Shown here piece after piece: positions 8,712-9,772 of a stretch of DNA of 9,772 nucleotides. Position 1 is the stretch's first letter. Every line of letters begins with the position of its first letter. Source of the DNA: CAMQVM01 sp044433405 (GTDB lineage Bacteria > Bacteroidota > Bacteroidia > Bacteroidales > Rikenellaceae). The notes under the pieces are model-generated. The model did no database searches, had not been told where the DNA came from, and was given only the letters and a program-made list of their open reading frames with translations. Position numbers and translations under genes: made by a program. The stretch spans positions 1 through 9,772 of the forward strand of contig JAWXTQ010000072.1 in assembly GCA_044433405.1 (NCBI GenBank), written 5' to 3'.

Positions 8712-8762
8712 GGTTGGTTTGCTTAGCTTAGCGGCTTTCACCGCATGAGCCTTTGCTCATGC
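8712..8762. repeat. Second copy of the palindromic repeat core, with short hairpin tip
   Basis: Bases 8712-8741 are identical to 2371-2400 (30 of 30). They are followed by a hairpin, GCATGAGC (8743-8750), loop CTTT, GCTCATGC (8755-8762). In the first copy the same position is occupied by a hairpin with different bases at two paired positions, so pairing is kept while sequence changes. The long right arm of the first copy is not adjacent here, but a partial match appears at 8852-8863. The element lies 53-103 bases upstream of the 284-residue gene. Confidence 0.88.
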
Positions 8763-8765
8763 TTG

Positions 8766-8834
8766 TAGGGATAGATTTTTATTTCTCTTAGCTCATACCT
8801 ATGGTATGGCACAAGAAATAAAAACCTATCCCTA
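8766..8834. repeat. Imperfect inverted repeat with 21-nt arms (hairpin B)
   Basis: Arm 8766-8786 pairs with 8814-8834 with one mismatch in 21 (TAGGGATAG on the left, CTATCCCTA on the right). Inside, CATACC (8794-8799) pairs with GGTATG (8803-8808) around the loop TAT, leaving an asymmetric internal loop. No target-site duplication flanks it, so a miniature transposon is not supported. Confidence 0.88.
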
Positions 8835-8853
8835 TTTTTGGCTGCGCCAAAAA
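8835..8853. repeat. 8-bp perfect hairpin (hairpin C)
   Basis: TTTTTGGC (8835-8842), loop TGC, GCCAAAAA (8846-8853). It abuts the preceding inverted repeat with no gap. The A tract at its right side means that, read on the minus strand, it ends in five T like a weak terminator pointing towards the 284-residue gene. That role is only a possibility. Confidence 0.8.
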
Positions 8854-8907
8854 GTGAAATCCGAGGCGTACCCTAGACTATCAAAAAAAAGAAGAGCTGT
8901 TGTTCAA

Positions 8908-8928
8908 GGTTTTTTTAAGAAAAAAACC
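8908..8928. repeat. 9-bp hairpin of GG + T7 / A7 + CC
   Basis: GGTTTTTTT (8908-8916) pairs with AAAAAAACC (8920-8928) around the loop AAG. The stem is nearly all A/T, so it is weak as RNA but symmetrical in DNA. No function can be assigned. Confidence 0.75.
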
Positions 8929-9006
8929 ACGCGCTAGACTACTATGAACCATTTTTATCTTCTTGGCTATCGCCAATTCAATAAAAAAGACTCCTAGCAG
9001 CCTACC

Positions 9007-9226
9007 GCTGGCAAAAAAACCTTCGTCGCTACCGCTCCTCGGGCTCACTAACGTTCGCTAGGGATTCTCATGTAGCTGATGTATAGCTTCGCGATAATCG
9101 ACTATAAATCGACGTTTATTATTATTCCTATGCTCGGATATCGCGAAGCAAAAATCACTTTCATGAGAATCCCCAGCGAACGTTAGTGAGCCCGAGGAGC
9201 GTAAGCGACGAGGAGTTCTTGCCAGC
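9007..9226. repeat. Large nested inverted repeat, 52-nt arms, about 220 bp
   Basis: Arm 9021-9072 pairs with 9162-9213 with 48 of 52 positions matching; the core around CTCACTAACGTTCGCT is perfect. Outside it GCTGGCAA (9007-9014) pairs with TTGCCAGC (9219-9226). Inside it GCTTCGCGATA (9086-9096) pairs with TATCGCGAAGC (9139-9149). The arms are visibly richer in G and C than the surroundings. The short open frame through it on the minus strand is a by-product of the repeat. No transposase or clear target duplication was seen. It could fold as a very long hairpin RNA or extrude as a cruciform. Confidence 0.92.
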
Positions 9227-9323
9227 AAGGGGCATTCGTGGGCTGTTTTTGGATGGTTGGCGGCAGCCAAGCTTCTAAAAATAGTTCAGGGATGTCATTT
9301 GCGAGCTTCTTGTGAAAACCGCT

Positions 9324-9346
9324 CAAACAAAACCCCAAACAAAACC
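9324..9346. repeat. Two copies of an 11-bp C/A-rich unit, 12-bp period
   Basis: CAAACAAAACC occurs at 9324-9334 and 9336-9346. On the minus strand it reads as a G/T-rich run downstream of the boxA-like motif. No function is evident. Confidence 0.75.
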
Positions 9347-9378
9347 GCCTCAAATTTAATAATTGATTTTCTTCAATA

Positions 9379-9390
9379 CGTCAAAGAGCA
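9379..9390 (-). promoter_or_regulatory. boxA-like antitermination motif
   Basis: The minus strand reads TGCTCTTTGACG, matching 10 of 12 bases of the E. coli rRNA boxA TGCTCTTTAACA, the site bound by NusB-NusE in transcripts of rRNA operons and some CRISPR arrays. It lies about 85 bases downstream of the predicted transcription start of the promoter at 9483-9513. No rRNA gene or CRISPR array follows within the window. The match is visible; the function is inferred. Confidence 0.5.
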
Positions 9391-9405
9391 AACTATCTAT
9401 ATGGA

Positions 9406-9455
9406 TTATGTCACAAAAAAAAGGACATAAAACACCAACCTTGCATTACAGCAAG
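9406..9455 (-). other. Two small hairpins in the predicted leader RNA
   Basis: Read on the minus strand, CTTGC/GCAAG (9451-9455 with 9440-9444) closes a six-base loop. Downstream of it TTATGTC/GACATAA (9424-9430 with 9406-9412) closes an 11-base loop that contains eight consecutive T. Both are weak stems. The T run after the first hairpin is about 18 bases away, too far for a standard intrinsic terminator. Confidence 0.45.
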
Positions 9456-9482
9456 TCGATAATTTTATCTCCTTATACGTTG

Positions 9483-9513
9483 CAAATGTAATTAATAAAT
9501 TTTTATTTGCAAA
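9483..9513 (-). promoter_or_regulatory. Bacteroidota-type promoter pointing into the palindrome-rich region
   Basis: On the minus strand, TTTG at 9510-9513 (-33) and TACATTTG at 9483-9490 (-7) are separated by 19 bases (9491-9509), which fits the Bacteroidota consensus TTTG-N19-21-TAnnTTTG. Predicted transcription starts near 9475 and runs leftward, away from the S41 gene that ends at 9547. Both elements sit in the arms of an inverted repeat, TTGCAAAT (9480-9487) and ATTTGCAA (9505-9512), which could be an operator or chance. There is no protein gene for over 800 bases downstream. Confidence 0.6.
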
Positions 9514-9546
9514 ATTTCTGCCTCTTTTTGTTGATTTTAATATTTA

Positions 9547-9772
9547 TTATAAGTTGTTTAGGTATTCAATAGCACGATTCATCACAACGTCTGTACCTAC
9601 TTTGAGATCATCTATTGCATCGTTGTAGAGTATCTCGATGTCGGGTGTGATTCCAACACCTTCATAGCACACCCCGTTATTGTCGACTGTCATTTGACCA
9701 GCCGTATAGATAAGCATATAGTCATTCTCTACGACTCCTGCTGAGAGTATTGAGTTGCTAACAATGGGGCCG
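9547..9772 (-). CDS. S41 family peptidase, C-terminal fragment (5' end outside window)
   Basis: The last 74 residues of a protein whose start lies beyond the right edge; the stop is TAA at 9547-9549. The visible part includes DNNGVCYEGVGITPDIEI, which resembles the post-catalytic strand of S41 peptidases common in Bacteroidota (pattern G-x-G-[IV]-x-P-D-I), and ends in a helix VVMNRAIEYLNNL, similar to the usual final helix of these proteins. The catalytic Ser and Lys would be upstream and are not visible, so activity cannot be judged. It is not a duplicate of ctpA: the C-terminal sequence differs and lacks ctpA's long tail. It is on the same strand as the other minus genes but separated by a large gap with a promoter in between. 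Confidence 0.8.
   Translation of the reverse strand, partial: GPIVSNSILSAGVVENDYMLIYTAGQMTVDNNGVCYEGVGITPDIEILYNDAIDDLKVGTDVVMNRAIEYLNNL

Larger units (their letters stand above)
8660..9546. other. Gene-free, palindrome-rich intergenic region (887 bases)
   Basis: No convincing protein-coding frame exists here on either strand. The stretch holds, from left to right: a G/T-rich lead-in and a repeat shared with 2371-2400, three contiguous hairpins, an A/T-tract hairpin, a large nested inverted repeat, a 12-bp-period C/A-rich tandem, and a minus-strand promoter plus boxA-like block. Bases 8864-8907 and 8929-9006 show no clear structure beyond the short direct repeat CTAGACTA at 8873-8880 and 8934-8941. 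No transposase or integrase fragment is seen. Confidence 0.85.

Noticed and set aside
8941..9000. Small plus-strand frame starting at the ATG near 8944
   Set aside because: Only about 17 codons, no leader signal and no resemblance to a known peptide.
9086..9149. A dif-like XerCD site near ftsK
   Set aside because: The GCTTCGCGATA/TATCGCGAAGC arms are separated by 42 bases, whereas dif sites have 11-bp arms around about 6 bases.
8766..9226. A CRISPR array
   Set aside because: The repeats are inverted and of different sequence; there are no regularly spaced direct repeats with unique spacers and no cas genes.
8766..9226. Insertion sequence or transposon remnant
   Set aside because: No transposase fragment and no convincing target-site duplication flank any of the inverted repeats; a non-autonomous element remains possible but unsupported.
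9058..9270. 70-residue open frame on the minus strand
   Set aside because: It runs through the large inverted repeat, has no recognisable domain, and its composition follows the palindrome arms; best explained as a by-product.
9300..9480. rRNA or tRNA gene behind the boxA-like motif
   Set aside because: No cloverleaf and no recognisable 16S, 23S or 5S sequence is present between the motif and the 284-residue gene.

Overview
The window looks like a chromosomal segment of a Bacteroidota bacterium, most likely a low-GC member of the Bacteroidales. Supporting signs are a single-chain PurL with a fused C-terminal glutaminase domain, an FtsK-LolA gene pair, Bacteroidota-type promoter motifs (TAnnTTTG at -7), AT-rich leaders without a clear Shine-Dalgarno, and a C-terminal S41 peptidase fragment of the type common in this group. 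Genus cannot be told from the sequence alone.

Layout. Bases 2-2329 (+) hold the C-terminal 775 residues of purL, cut by the left edge. Bases 2330-2470 lie between convergent genes and carry a short tandem repeat and a perfect 35-bp stem palindrome. Bases 2471-7680 (-) form a likely operon, transcribed ftsK > lolA > ctpA: a DNA translocase, a periplasmic lipoprotein carrier and a periplasmic/envelope C-terminal processing protease. A TACATTTG promoter element lies just upstream of ftsK. Bases 7805-8659 (-) encode an unrecognised 284-residue protein that may carry a degenerate HD-like fold. Bases 9547-9772 (-) are the last 74 residues of a second S41 peptidase, cut by the right edge.

The unusual part is the roughly 890-bp gene-free stretch at 8660-9546. 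It is packed with inverted repeats: a diverged relative of the 2376-2449 palindrome that can close a four-way junction around three hairpins (8732-8863), an A/T-tract hairpin (8908-8928), and a large nested inverted repeat with 52-nt arms (9007-9226). To its right, on the minus strand, are a good Bacteroidota promoter match (9483-9513) and a boxA-like antitermination motif (9379-9390), yet no rRNA operon or CRISPR array follows. One reading is a long, highly structured untranslated RNA or leader running towards the 284-residue gene. Another is a pile-up of palindromic repeat elements next to a relic rRNA-type leader.

The protein-coding genes are ordinary housekeeping and envelope functions, apart from the unknown protein. 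No CRISPR array, tRNA, rRNA, transposase, integrase or defence gene was seen.
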